Shown here: piece after piece, positions 1 to 7,276 of the stretch | Position numbering within the stretch: the first letter of the stretch is position 1 | How the letters are laid out: each line of letters opens with the position of its first letter | Source of the DNA: Gammaproteobacteria bacterium | GTDB taxonomy: Bacteria; Pseudomonadota; Gammaproteobacteria; Pseudomonadales; Halieaceae | Reading direction: 5' to 3' | Assembly: GCA_030431585.1 (NCBI GenBank) | Contig: JAUIIQ010000013.1 | Location: forward strand, 1 to 33,259 | DNA length: 33,259 nt | The notes under the pieces: generated by a model | Databases searched by the model: none | The model's input: the letters and a program-made list of their open reading frames with translations, nothing else | Told to the model about the DNA's origin: nothing | Position numbers and translations under genes: made by a program

Positions 1-1
1 A

Positions 2-544
2 CCGCTGCAGCGCCATGTGGTGGGCGGTGAAACACGCAATCACTGGAGATGCTCAGGCTGCGGGCAGCTGGATTACGCCTATCCGATGATTGTGGTGACC
101 TGCTTTGTGGCTTACGAGGACAGGCTGCTTTGGGTGCAGCGGGGTATTGAGCCGCAGCGTGGTGCCTGGGCTATTCCCGGTGGGTTTATGGAGCAGGGGG
201 AGACACTGGCTGCGGCAGCGGCGCGCGAACTGCATGAGGAAACCGGCATTTTGCTGCCGGCGGACCAGCTGCAACTTTACATGACTGGCACCATTACCTT
301 CATCAACCAGGTCTATATCGGCTTTCGCGCCAGAGTGGATACGGACTATTGCAAGCCGGGTCCGGAATCCTTGGATTGCGGTTTTTTCTCGCGCCAGGAC
401 TGCCCCTGGGAAGCGGTGGCCTACCCCGAGGTCAATGATTCTGTAGAGCAGGCCTATGCTGATCTGGAAACGGGGCGGTTCGACGTCTGGCAGGCGGAAA
501 TGACAGAAGGCCGCTATGATTTCTGGTCCGTTGACCAGCGCTGA
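2..544 (+). CDS. Zinc-ribbon Nudix hydrolase (5' end outside window)
   Basis: The reading frame is open to the left edge, so the gene is cut at its start. The first visible residues read PLQRHV and are followed by CSGC about 12 residues later. This looks like the second half of an N-terminal four-cysteine zinc ribbon whose first CxxC lies outside the window; a GTG at 17 is therefore unlikely to be the true start. The complete Nudix box G-x5-E-x7-RELHEETGI is at about bases 182-250 and supplies the Mg2+-binding glutamates for hydrolysis of a nucleoside diphosphate linked to another group. The overall form (zinc ribbon plus Nudix, about 180 residues) is common in Pseudomonas-type bacteria. The substrate (for example ADP-ribose or a dinucleotide) cannot be read from the sequence. 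The stop is 6 bp from the stop of the convergent gene. Confidence 0.88.
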   Translation, partial: PLQRHVVGGETRNHWRCSGCGQLDYAYPMIVVTCFVAYEDRLLWVQRGIEPQRGAWAIPGGFMEQGETLAAAAARELHEETGILLPADQLQLYMTGTITFINQVYIGFRARVDTDYCKPGPESLDCGFFSRQDCPWEAVAYPEVNDSVEQAYADLETGRFDVWQAEMTEGRYDFWSVDQR

Positions 545-550
545 TCGAAT

Positions 551-1054
551 CTATTGCCCGCTGCGGCTATAGAAACCTTCGAACCACGTTTGCCACTGTC
601 CGTTATCGTCTTTTTCCTGAAAAAACTGCCGTACCCGGCCGTCAGCGAGAGGCGTCCATTGACCGCGAAAAGGCCGGCTCATTCCCCGTTTGAGGTAGTA
701 GATTTCGCCCTCCAGCAGCATTGTCTCTCCCTCCAGCCCACCGCTGATGTCGATAATGCTGGCCCCGGCATCAACCCATAACTGGCGCCATTCTCCGCTA
801 GCTGGCTGGTACACGTTCATGCTCTGGCCAGTGCCGCCACGCACGCTGCGCCACTGTTCCCTGATGGCACAGCCTTTTTCTACCGACTCGATGCTGTTTC
901 GGCCTTGCAGTTTGCCCTTGCCATCGTGCACCTCCCATTCGCCCAGCCAGAAGTCGAACTGCCGGTGCGATGGCGACGCCCAACAGTCAAAGGTTGTTTG
1001 TTGGCCGTGGCTGGCCATCGGCAGGATGAGTAGCAGCAGGACGATCAGGCGCAT
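551..1054 (-). CDS. Secreted DUF1579-like protein
   Basis: A 167-residue protein with a typical signal peptide (positive start MRL, hydrophobic core to about residue 15, likely cleavage after SHG or nearby). It is therefore probably periplasmic. The mature part carries FDFWLGEWEV and later GRNSIE, a pattern I associate with DUF1579-like, lipocalin-shaped proteins of unknown function. No catalytic motif is evident. Its ATG shares one base with the TGA of the upstream DUF924 gene (TGATG at 1052-1056), which suggests translational coupling and one transcript for the pair. Family assignment is from memory of the pattern and is moderately secure; the biological role is unknown. Confidence 0.75.
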   Translation of the reverse strand: MRLIVLLLLILPMASHGQQTTFDCWASPSHRQFDFWLGEWEVHDGKGKLQGRNSIESVEKGCAIREQWRSVRGGTGQSMNVYQPASGEWRQLWVDAGASIIDISGGLEGETMLLEGEIYYLKRGMSRPFRGQWTPLADGRVRQFFQEKDDNGQWQTWFEGFYSRSGQ

Positions 1055-1650
1055 CAGAAGCCTCCGTGAGTTTTCAGGTGGTCAATTTCGTCTGGCGAGG
1101 AGTCTCGCCCCAGGAGTTCATTGCGATGCGGAAAGCGCCCGAATCGCGCAATCACATCCCGGTGCGCCACTGCATAGCGGGCAAAGCCCTCTATTGCCTG
1201 TAACCCGGTGCTCGCGCTCAAGCTCTCGAACAAGGCCACGCACTGGTTTTGTGCGGCGATATCCTCACTGTGCTCCAGGGGCATGAAAAGAAAGACCTGG
1301 TGTACAGGTGGCAGGCTCAGGTGGTGCATTCCAGCGATGTAGTGCCTGCTCAATGCCAGGGCCCGTGAGTCACCGGCAAAGACCCGCGCGCTGCCGCGGT
1401 AGATATTGCGAGTGAGTTGGTCCAGCAACAAGACCAGAGCGACGATTCCCCGGTCACTCCCTTGCCAACCGGTAAGTCCGCCCTGCAGTGCCTCCTCCAC
1501 CAGGGCGCCGAAACGTTGCCGGCACTCCTCGTCTGTCTCGGGGCTGGGCTTGAACCACAGCTTCTGGCGATCACCCGGGCTCATTCCAGAGGCGTCCAGG
1601 TCGCCGAACCAGAAGGCATGAATGTTGTCGATGTCCTTGTCCAAGCGCAT
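1054..1650 (-). CDS. DUF924 family protein
   Basis: A 198-residue protein starting at the ATG at 1650, where the conserved region begins (DIHAFWFGD within ten residues of the start). An in-frame start further upstream at 1749 would overlap the divergent FKBP gene by 30 bp and adds residues that do not look like the family. Diagnostic DUF924 features seen are the FWFGD opening, LLLDQLTRNIYRG, and FLFMPLEHSED. DUF924 proteins fold as TPR-like helical repeats; their biochemical role is not established. The stop overlaps the start of the secreted DUF1579-like gene, so the two are probably one operon. It is divergent from the FKBP gene with a 67 bp shared upstream region. Confidence 0.87.
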   Translation of the reverse strand: MRLDKDIDNIHAFWFGDLDASGMSPGDRQKLWFKPSPETDEECRQRFGALVEEALQGGLTGWQGSDRGIVALVLLLDQLTRNIYRGSARVFAGDSRALALSRHYIAGMHHLSLPPVHQVFLFMPLEHSEDIAAQNQCVALFESLSASTGLQAIEGFARYAVAHRDVIARFGRFPHRNELLGRDSSPDEIDHLKTHGGF

Positions 1651-1717
1651 GCTCCCAGTGGCCAGACAGTGTGCTATGGTTCCTCTCAACTCTCTCACAG
1701 CATAGCGGAAAATTACC

Positions 1718-2350
1718 ATGGCACTACTCCCCGAGGTGGAGCTGACCACCGATGAACAGAAAGTCAGCTACGGATTTGGCTTGCAGTTTGGCGACCAATT
1801 GCTGCGCAATGCCTTTGATGGGTTGGACCTCGAGGCGGTGCTTGCTGGTGTTCAGCATTGGTACCAGCATCGCCAGGCACAGCTGACGGACGATGAGATC
1901 AATCCCAGCTACAAGGTCATTCAGGATAGACAGCAAGCCAGAGCTGCCGAACTGGCGGCGCAGCGCCATGCCCTGGCAGACCAGTTCATGCGGGCCAATG
2001 CCGAGCGTGAGGGCGTCACGGTGACTGACAGCGGCCTGCAGTACGAAGTGCTGGAGTCAGGTGACGGTGCCAGGCCTACGCCGCAGTCTACTGTAGTGAC
2101 GCACTACCATGGCACCTTTGTCGATGGCACTGTGTTTGACAGCTCGGTGGAACGCGGTGAACCGGCCGAATTCGGCGTGACGCAGGTCATTTCCGGGTGG
2201 ACCGAGGCGCTGTTGTTGATGTCGGTAGGCGACAAGTGGCGCATTGCCTGTCCCCCCAATCTCGCTTATGGCGATCAAGGCGCTGGAGACAGTATCCCGC
2301 CCAATACTGCACTGGTGTTTGACATTCACCTTATCGACATCAAGAGTTAG
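1718..2350 (+). CDS. fklB: FKBP-type peptidyl-prolyl cis-trans isomerase (FklB-like)
   Basis: A 210-residue two-part protein. Residues 1 to about 95 form the helical dimerisation arm typical of FkpA/Mip/FklB proteins (TTDEQKVSYGFGLQFGDQL). Residues about 97-209 form the FKBP catalytic domain, with THYHGTFVDGTVFDSS, VISGWTEAL and a YGDQGAG loop that line the proline-binding pocket. No signal peptide is present, so the cytoplasmic FklB (FKBP22) type is a better fit than periplasmic FkpA. It would catalyse cis-trans isomerisation of Xaa-Pro bonds during folding. The start has a GGAA Shine-Dalgarno-like element about 7 bases upstream. The iron-alcohol dehydrogenase gene follows after 21 bp on the same strand and may be co-transcribed, though no functional link is obvious. 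Confidence 0.88.
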   Translation: MALLPEVELTTDEQKVSYGFGLQFGDQLLRNAFDGLDLEAVLAGVQHWYQHRQAQLTDDEINPSYKVIQDRQQARAAELAAQRHALADQFMRANAEREGVTVTDSGLQYEVLESGDGARPTPQSTVVTHYHGTFVDGTVFDSSVERGEPAEFGVTQVISGWTEALLLMSVGDKWRIACPPNLAYGDQGAGDSIPPNTALVFDIHLIDIKS

Positions 2351-2371
2351 TGAGAGGCGAGCACTGCCGTC

Positions 2372-3553
2372 ATGATTGCAACAATAAACCTTCCCCGCAT
2401 TCTGCGAGTGGGCGCTGGCGCCAGCCGCGAAGTGGCAACAACTTTGCAGCAGCTCGGGCTGTCACGGCCATTGCTGGTGACCGATCCATTTATGGTGCAG
2501 TGCGGCTACGCGCAGCGGATTGGTGACACCCTGGCAGCTGCAGCTGTTGAATATGGCCAGTTTTCCGACTCAGTACCAGACCCGACCACCGACAGCATTG
2601 ACGCCGGACTGTCATCCCTGCGGGCCGGTGATTACGATTGTCTGCTGGCGCTGGGTGGTGGCAGCGCCATCGATACCGCCAAGGCAATTGCGGTTATGCA
2701 CTCCCGCCCAGGCGCGCTGTGCGACTATAAAGTGCCTCATTCCCTGGACAGTGGCCTGCCGGTCATTGCCATTCCTACCACGGCAGGTACGGGGTCGGAA
2801 GTGACGCGGGCTGCGGTGATCACTGATTCAGCCAGCAGTGAAAAAATGCTCTGCATGGGGCTGGGGCTGATGCCGGTGGCAGCGCTGGTGGATTATGAAC
2901 TAACACTCACCATGCCTTACAGGCTGACAGCGGACACAGGATTGGACAGCTTGTGTCATGCGCTGGAGGCCTATGTCAGTCGCAAGGCCAACGCTTTTAC
3001 GGACGGTATCGCATTGGCCGCCATGTCCGCAATTCACCGCCATATCCGCAGCGCCTGTGCGCAGCCGGACAATATTGAGGCTCGTGAAGCGATGATGCTT
3101 GCCGCTACCCAGGGAGGCATGGCGTTCTCAAACGCGTCTGTAACCCTCATACATGGGATGAGCAGGCCCATAGGCGGTCTGTTTCATGTGCCTCACGGGC
3201 TCAGCAACGCGATGCTTCTCCCTGAGGTGACGGCCTGGTCTGTGGAGCATGCCAGCGAACGCTATGCCATGGCGGCCAGGGCGATGGGCCTTGCCGGGAA
3301 CAGAGACACCGACGCGGTGGCGCTGGACAAGCTCGTCCAGGGACTGCGCCAGTTGAATGCGGATCTATCCGTGCCAACGCCGGAGGAGTACGGTATTGAC
3401 GAGAGTAGTTGGCACAGCGCCCTGCCACGTATGGCAGAGCAGGCACTGGCCTCCGGGTCGCCGGCGAATAATCCTCGTGTACCTGATGTGGAGCAGATAA
3501 TTGGCCTGTACCAGCGCGTCTGGAAGGCTCCGGACACGCCGGCGTGCCGCTGA
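2372..3553 (+). CDS. Iron-containing alcohol dehydrogenase
   Basis: A 393-residue member of the Fe-dependent (type III) alcohol dehydrogenase family. The NAD(P)-binding glycine motif GGGS is at residues 95-98, followed by AIDTAKAIAV, and PTTAGTGSEVT lies at about 135-145. Metal ligands match the FucO spacing: D192 and H196 (DxxxH), then H261 and H275, 14 residues apart. These proteins oxidise alcohols or reduce aldehydes with NAD(P)(H); the substrate cannot be assigned from sequence alone. Length is normal for the family. The ATG used is the first in frame after the FKBP stop, but a Shine-Dalgarno at good distance is not obvious. Confidence 0.92.
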   Translation: MIATINLPRILRVGAGASREVATTLQQLGLSRPLLVTDPFMVQCGYAQRIGDTLAAAAVEYGQFSDSVPDPTTDSIDAGLSSLRAGDYDCLLALGGGSAIDTAKAIAVMHSRPGALCDYKVPHSLDSGLPVIAIPTTAGTGSEVTRAAVITDSASSEKMLCMGLGLMPVAALVDYELTLTMPYRLTADTGLDSLCHALEAYVSRKANAFTDGIALAAMSAIHRHIRSACAQPDNIEAREAMMLAATQGGMAFSNASVTLIHGMSRPIGGLFHVPHGLSNAMLLPEVTAWSVEHASERYAMAARAMGLAGNRDTDAVALDKLVQGLRQLNADLSVPTPEEYGIDESSWHSALPRMAEQALASGSPANNPRVPDVEQIIGLYQRVWKAPDTPACR

Positions 3554-3648
3554 TAATGAAAATTTTCGCCGTATGCTTACATTGAAAACGCTGATTGATT
3601 ACACTTCCACGTTCTCCTCAAGTCATTACTCAGCGCGGTATCGCCAGC

Positions 3649-4449
3649 ATGAAACGTGTCGTATTCAATCAGAAAGGTGGGGTCGGCAAGACCAGTATTA
3701 CCTGTAACCTGGCGGCCATTGGGGCGCAGATGGGCTACCGGACACTGGTCATGGATCTGGACGTCCAGGGCAACAGCACGCACTACCTCGTCGGGGAAAT
3801 TGATGCTGAAGCATTCCCGGCAGAGGCCCAGGGCGTGGCAGGCCTGTTCAAGCAGACTGTCGGCTCGCGCAAGATGCAAAAGAATCCGGACTCCTTTGTC
3901 TGGGAGACGCCTTACGAGAACCTTTACCTGATGCCATCAAGTCCGGTGTTGTCCACGATGGAAAAGGAGTTGGAGTCGCGCTACAAGATTTACAAGTTGC
4001 GCGACGCGTTGCAGAAGCTCGATGGAGAGTATGACCGGATCTATATCGACACTCCTCCCAATTTCAACTTTTACTCCAAGTCGGCTTTGATCGCCGCTGA
4101 TTCCGTGTTGGTGCCATTCGACTGTGATAGCTTCGCACGCCAGAGCCTGTACTCACTGATGGATAATCTCGCTGAACTGCAGGAGGACCATAACCCTGAA
4201 CTGGAAGTCGAGGGTATAGTCATCAATCAGTTCAATTCTCAGGCGAGGTTGCCGGGCGAGCTGGTTGCTGAACTGGAAGAGGAGGGCTATCCCGTCTTCA
4301 GTACTTATCTTAACAGTTCGGTAAAAATGAAGGAGTCTCATCGCGACCACCGACCGTTGATCGACCTGGCGCCCAGTCACAAGCTTACTGGCCAGTTTCT
4401 GGATTTACATGCAGAGCTGGAGAAAACGGCCTCCCGGGTCGCGGCCTGA
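3649..4449 (+). CDS. ParA/Soj-type P-loop ATPase, orphan
   Basis: A 266-residue ParA-family ATPase. The deviant Walker A motif KGGVGKT is at residues 9-15, directly after the start. The second conserved segment is LVMDLDVQGN, and the YIDTPP motif corresponds to the Walker B/switch region. The ATG at 3649 is chosen because the family begins a few residues before the P-loop; a TTG at 3595 would add 18 residues with no family character. ParA proteins are ATP-driven positioning switches, usually for DNA with ParB, or for protein cargo. No parB-like gene and no recognisable parS site sit next to it, so the cargo is unknown. A candidate promoter (CTTACA, 18 bp, TACACT) lies at 3576-3605. Neighbours give no functional clue. 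Confidence 0.88.
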   Translation: MKRVVFNQKGGVGKTSITCNLAAIGAQMGYRTLVMDLDVQGNSTHYLVGEIDAEAFPAEAQGVAGLFKQTVGSRKMQKNPDSFVWETPYENLYLMPSSPVLSTMEKELESRYKIYKLRDALQKLDGEYDRIYIDTPPNFNFYSKSALIAADSVLVPFDCDSFARQSLYSLMDNLAELQEDHNPELEVEGIVINQFNSQARLPGELVAELEEEGYPVFSTYLNSSVKMKESHRDHRPLIDLAPSHKLTGQFLDLHAELEKTASRVAA

Positions 4450-4596
4450 TCAGCGGTTGATTGCTGACGCCCGTATAGCACTTTTTCGACGCGGGCGCGC
4501 TCTTTGGCAACTGCCACTAAAGCCGGCAGGCTTACCGCACCATGGCGCCCCTGCGGGGCATATCCATATAAGCTTCAGTTATTTGTAAACCCTATA

Positions 4597-4626
4597 TTGA
4601 TTCTTTAAAGTTCGCACCTTGATAAG
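4597..4626 (+). promoter_or_regulatory. Candidate sigma-70 promoter for cysH
   Basis: TTGATT at 4597-4602 and GATAAG at 4621-4626 are separated by 18 bp; each keeps four of six consensus bases. Transcription would begin near 4633 and leave a leader of about 14 bases before the cysH TTG codon. The 197 bp gap between the ParA gene and cysH also holds two small perfect hairpins: AAGCC/GGCTT at 4520-4533 and GCCCC/GGGGC at 4547-4559. Neither has a T-tract, so neither is a clear terminator. No CysB site was recognised. Confidence 0.3.
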
Positions 4627-4646
4627 TTTATTGGAATCATAATCCC

Positions 4647-5276
4647 TTGTTGGATCTGGATTTGCACAGTGTGAACGCCTCACTTCGCGGTGCCAGCGCC
4701 GGAGATGTAGTTCGCTGGGCGCTCTCATTGCAGGCGAAAACCATCGCTACCACCAGCATGGGCAAGAATGCGGCCGTAATGTTGCACCTGGTGAGTGAGG
4801 TGGATAAGACAGTGCCCACGATCTGGGTGGATACAGGGTATAACCTGCGCGATACCTATATTGTCGCCGAGCGGCTGATTCGCGACCTGGACCTCAATAT
4901 TCATGTGTATACGCCCGAGATGACGGCTGAACGACGCAACGCGATCATGGGCGGTGTGCCGACTGTCGACGAGGAGGCCAGGCACCAGGAGTTTACCCGG
5001 CAAGTCAAACTTGAGCCCTTTGCTCGCGCGCTGGACGAATTTCAGCCGGAAGTCTGGCTCACGGGGATTCGCCGGGAAGAAACTGAACACCGCAAGACTC
5101 TGGATATTGTCTCACTGGACAACCGGGGTATCATCAAGGTCGCCCCGATCTTCGATTGGTCTGAAGAAGACATAGAGGCCTACATGGAGCAGTATGACCT
5201 GCCCAGTTGTCGGCACTACTTTGATCCCACCAAGGTGCTGGATGGCCGGGAGTGCGGCCTGCATACGGCGGCGTGA
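4647..5276 (+). CDS. cysH: Phosphoadenylyl-sulfate reductase, short form
   Basis: A 209-residue member of the PAPS reductase family. It keeps the nucleotide-binding loop TTSMGKNAAVMLHL (about residues 35-48), VDTGYNLRDTY, and the C-terminal RECGLH motif carrying catalytic Cys203. Only two cysteines are present (188 and 203), so the CC...CxxC cluster-binding pattern of 4Fe-4S APS reductases is absent; by family rule this suggests PAPS as substrate and thioredoxin or glutaredoxin as reductant, making sulfite. It is about 35 residues shorter than E. coli CysH because the segment before ECGLH is reduced to a DPTK...REC form, which I recall from a short subfamily in beta- and gammaproteobacteria. 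No ATG exists between the upstream in-frame stop and the conserved region; the start must be TTG (4647 or 4650) or GTG 4671. Confidence 0.85.
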   Translation: MLDLDLHSVNASLRGASAGDVVRWALSLQAKTIATTSMGKNAAVMLHLVSEVDKTVPTIWVDTGYNLRDTYIVAERLIRDLDLNIHVYTPEMTAERRNAIMGGVPTVDEEARHQEFTRQVKLEPFARALDEFQPEVWLTGIRREETEHRKTLDIVSLDNRGIIKVAPIFDWSEEDIEAYMEQYDLPSCRHYFDPTKVLDGRECGLHTAA

Positions 5277-5326
5277 ACGGCTCCCTGCGTGTTGCAAGCA
5301 GGGGGAACGCTCTCAGGGCCTAAACG

Positions 5327-5458
5327 CTAACCCATGGTGATGCCCACTGCCAGGGCCATCAGGGCTGTCGCCAGCAGAAACCCACCCACGACAGCGCCCA
5401 GGCGCTTCAGCGTCTTGATATCTTCCTGCGTGTCCTCTTCCAGAAGGTGTTGGGTCAT
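5327..5458 (-). CDS. Small single-pass membrane protein
   Basis: A 43-residue reading frame. The start at 5458 is preceded by TAAGGAGC with a 7-base spacer; an in-frame ATG two codons earlier at 5464 is only one base from the same ribosome site and would give 45 residues. The product has an acidic, polar N-terminus (MTQHLLEEDTQED), a short basic stretch (KTLKR), then a hydrophobic helix of about 20 residues (GAVVGGFLLATALMALAVG) ending four residues before the stop. The arrangement predicts a single membrane helix with a cytoplasmic N-terminus. No family is recognised. It is divergent from the TPR lipoprotein gene, and the shared upstream region holds an Fnr/Anr-type palindrome. The excellent ribosome site and the hydrophobicity pattern argue that it is a real gene. 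Confidence 0.7.
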   Translation of the reverse strand: MTQHLLEEDTQEDIKTLKRLGAVVGGFLLATALMALAVGITMG

Positions 5459-5535
5459 GTCCATGCTCCTTATTTAGAATTAGGCGGATACACTTCTCAT
5501 TGGTATCAGTCTGCTGCCGTGTTTGGCCGCGCGCA

Positions 5536-5549
5536 TTGACCTGGATCAA
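5536..5549. promoter_or_regulatory. Fnr/Anr-type binding site, TTGAC-N4-ATCAA
   Basis: The sequence TTGACCTGGATCAA matches the Fnr/Anr/Crp-family palindrome TTGAY-N4-RTCAA at every defined position. It lies in the divergent region between the small membrane protein gene (start 5458, minus) and the TPR lipoprotein gene (start 5583, plus). On the plus side it overlaps the -35 area of a TATACT at 5557-5562 (15 bp spacer), a position expected to repress. On the minus side it is at a distance compatible with activation of the small gene, with a weak CAGACT-like -10. Which gene it serves is inference. Confidence 0.5.
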
Positions 5550-5582
5550 GCTGGGCTATACTGCCTGTGGAGGTTCGCGTCG

Positions 5583-6779
5583 ATGCAACGGCTCTTGCTT
5601 ATCACGGTCGGTAGCGCCGCAGCGGTCTGGCGGCTGGTTATGCTGTCTCTCATGTGTCTGCTTGCCAGCGCCTGTGCCACTGGCCACGCGCCCGCGAAAG
5701 CGCTGTCGCGTATGCCGCCCCTGGACTTTCAGGGTCGTGTAATCGGCCATGATCAGGTGCACCGTCTGGCACCAACGCCGTCGCTCCTCGATGTGGACGA
5801 TGTGATGCGCAACTTTGCCCACCGTTACACGGCAGATGCTTCCTCGCCCCGGCAACGCCTGCGCAACCTGCACCGTGCTGTGACGGGGTCAGCCACGCTG
5901 GGTGTGGACTATGATCCGGCCGCGCAGGGTAGCGCCAGGGAGACCTTCCACGCACAGACCGCCAACTGTCTTGCTTACGCCAACCTGTTCATTGCCCTGG
6001 CCAGGGAGGTCGGCCTGGACGCGCGCTACCAGTGGGTAGACCTGCGACCCCAGTGGACGAGAATGGGGGAGAGGGTGGCGGTCCGCCTGCACGTGAACAC
6101 GGTGGTGCACCTCACGAGGCGCGAGCGACTTATGGTGGATCTGGACCCCTTGCCCGCGCGGGATATCACTGATTCAAGGGAGATCAGCGATACCGATGCC
6201 CAGGCCCTGTTTCACAGCAATATCGCCATGGATGCGCTGGCGGGGGAGCAAATTGAAGCTGCCTGGGCCAATGCTGTACGGGCGCTGCAGTTGAGTCCAG
6301 GAATGTCGCATTTGTGGGTCAACCTGGGCGTTGTCTACCGACACGCCGGACACTATCCGGCGGCGGAATCGGCCTATATGCAGGCACTGGCTGTGGACGC
6401 GTACGATCGCTCGGCCATGAATAATCTGATGGTGCTGTATGGCGTTCAGGGGCGTGAGAAAGAGCGCGCCGAGTGGGAGTTGCGCGTGACGAAGTATCGC
6501 GATCGCAATCCTTACTATCACGCGTGGTTGGGGGACCAGGCCGCAGAAAAGCAAGACTGGCGTGACGCTTTGGCCCATTACCGTGAGGCGATGTCTCTGG
6601 CGCCAGCAGACCCGGGCTTGATGTTCTCGACCGGCCTCATTTTTCGCCAACTGGGAGAGCTGAAAGCCGCGTTGCGCTACATTGACGAGGCGCGCAGGCA
6701 CGCCACGCTGGTGTCCGAAAAACAGGCCTATACGGTTGAATATGAACAGATCAGCCGACGGTTGCTCGCCGGGCAATAG
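5583..6779 (+). CDS. Lipoprotein with transglutaminase-like and TPR domains
   Basis: A 398-residue protein. The ATG at 5583 has GGAGG nine bases upstream. Residues 1-31 form a long lipoprotein signal peptide ending LASAC, with Cys31 as the likely lipidated residue, so it probably sits on the outer or inner membrane facing the periplasm. Residues about 85-200 look like a transglutaminase-like/papain-fold domain: Cys129 (TANCLAYANLF), His170 and an aspartate at 187 or 189 could form the triad. Residues about 220-398 contain TPR repeats (for example AWANAVRALQLSPGMSHLWVNLGVVY and the DWRDALAHYREAMSLAP segment). TPR lipoproteins of this kind usually bind partner proteins; the substrate is unknown. 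The stop is 6 bp from that of the convergent PPOX gene. Confidence 0.85.
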   Translation: MQRLLLITVGSAAAVWRLVMLSLMCLLASACATGHAPAKALSRMPPLDFQGRVIGHDQVHRLAPTPSLLDVDDVMRNFAHRYTADASSPRQRLRNLHRAVTGSATLGVDYDPAAQGSARETFHAQTANCLAYANLFIALAREVGLDARYQWVDLRPQWTRMGERVAVRLHVNTVVHLTRRERLMVDLDPLPARDITDSREISDTDAQALFHSNIAMDALAGEQIEAAWANAVRALQLSPGMSHLWVNLGVVYRHAGHYPAAESAYMQALAVDAYDRSAMNNLMVLYGVQGREKERAEWELRVTKYRDRNPYYHAWLGDQAAEKQDWRDALAHYREAMSLAPADPGLMFSTGLIFRQLGELKAALRYIDEARRHATLVSEKQAYTVEYEQISRRLLAGQ

Positions 6780-6785
6780 GGCCGT

Positions 6786-7172
6786 TTATCGGGGGACAAT
6801 GCGAATATAGGTGCGTTTACCTTTCTTTCCCGTCAGTGAGGAAAGCAGGTCTGTGAGCCGCATTTTCAGCCCGTATTTTTTGTGCAGTGCCCGCAATGCA
6901 GTCGCTTCATCATCAGGGTCCTGCAATAAATACGCATCTGCCGGAAAGGTTTCGCCAATGACCCTGCCGGTCACTGTGCATCTGGCGATGCGCGCATCGC
7001 TGAAATTACGCAGGCGTTTTACCTTGCCAGCGTTGCCGGCTGAGAACACATAGTATTCGCCCTCCAGAGGGGCAAACCAAACCGGAGTAGCCACGTAGTC
7101 ACCCGATTTCTTCAGTGTGGCAAGGCTAATGTACTCTCCCGCCTCAAATTGCTTGATTTGTTCCGCATTCAT
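6786..7172 (-). CDS. PPOX-class flavin/F420-type oxidoreductase family protein
   Basis: A 128-residue protein of the pyridoxamine 5'-phosphate oxidase-like split-barrel fold. The segments YISLATLKKSGDYVATPVWF, YYVFSAGNAGKVKRLRN and a central RCTVTGRVIG region resemble the Rv2061c-type PPOX subfamily. Members bind FMN or F420; in a gammaproteobacterium FMN or another flavin is more plausible, but cofactor and substrate are not shown by the sequence. The ATG at 7172 is preferred, because the in-frame extension to 7256 adds 28 residues without family similarity and would abut the divergent SDR gene. A GGGAG lies about 15 bases upstream, rather far for a good ribosome site. It is divergent from the SDR gene. 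Confidence 0.82.
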   Translation of the reverse strand: MNAEQIKQFEAGEYISLATLKKSGDYVATPVWFAPLEGEYYVFSAGNAGKVKRLRNFSDARIARCTVTGRVIGETFPADAYLLQDPDDEATALRALHKKYGLKMRLTDLLSSLTGKKGKRTYIRIVPR

Positions 7173-7276
7173 GGTTGAAGCTGTTCTCCCGGTCTGTAAT
7201 TGACGGCCCCCCGGGTCATTTACCGGGAGTCGCTGCCTCGCGACAATAACAGGCAATGCATGAGAGGAGAACAGCT

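Noticed and set aside
3595-3648. Upstream TTG start for the ParA gene
   Set aside because: The added 18 residues overlap the putative promoter region and do not resemble the family, which begins a few residues before the P-loop.
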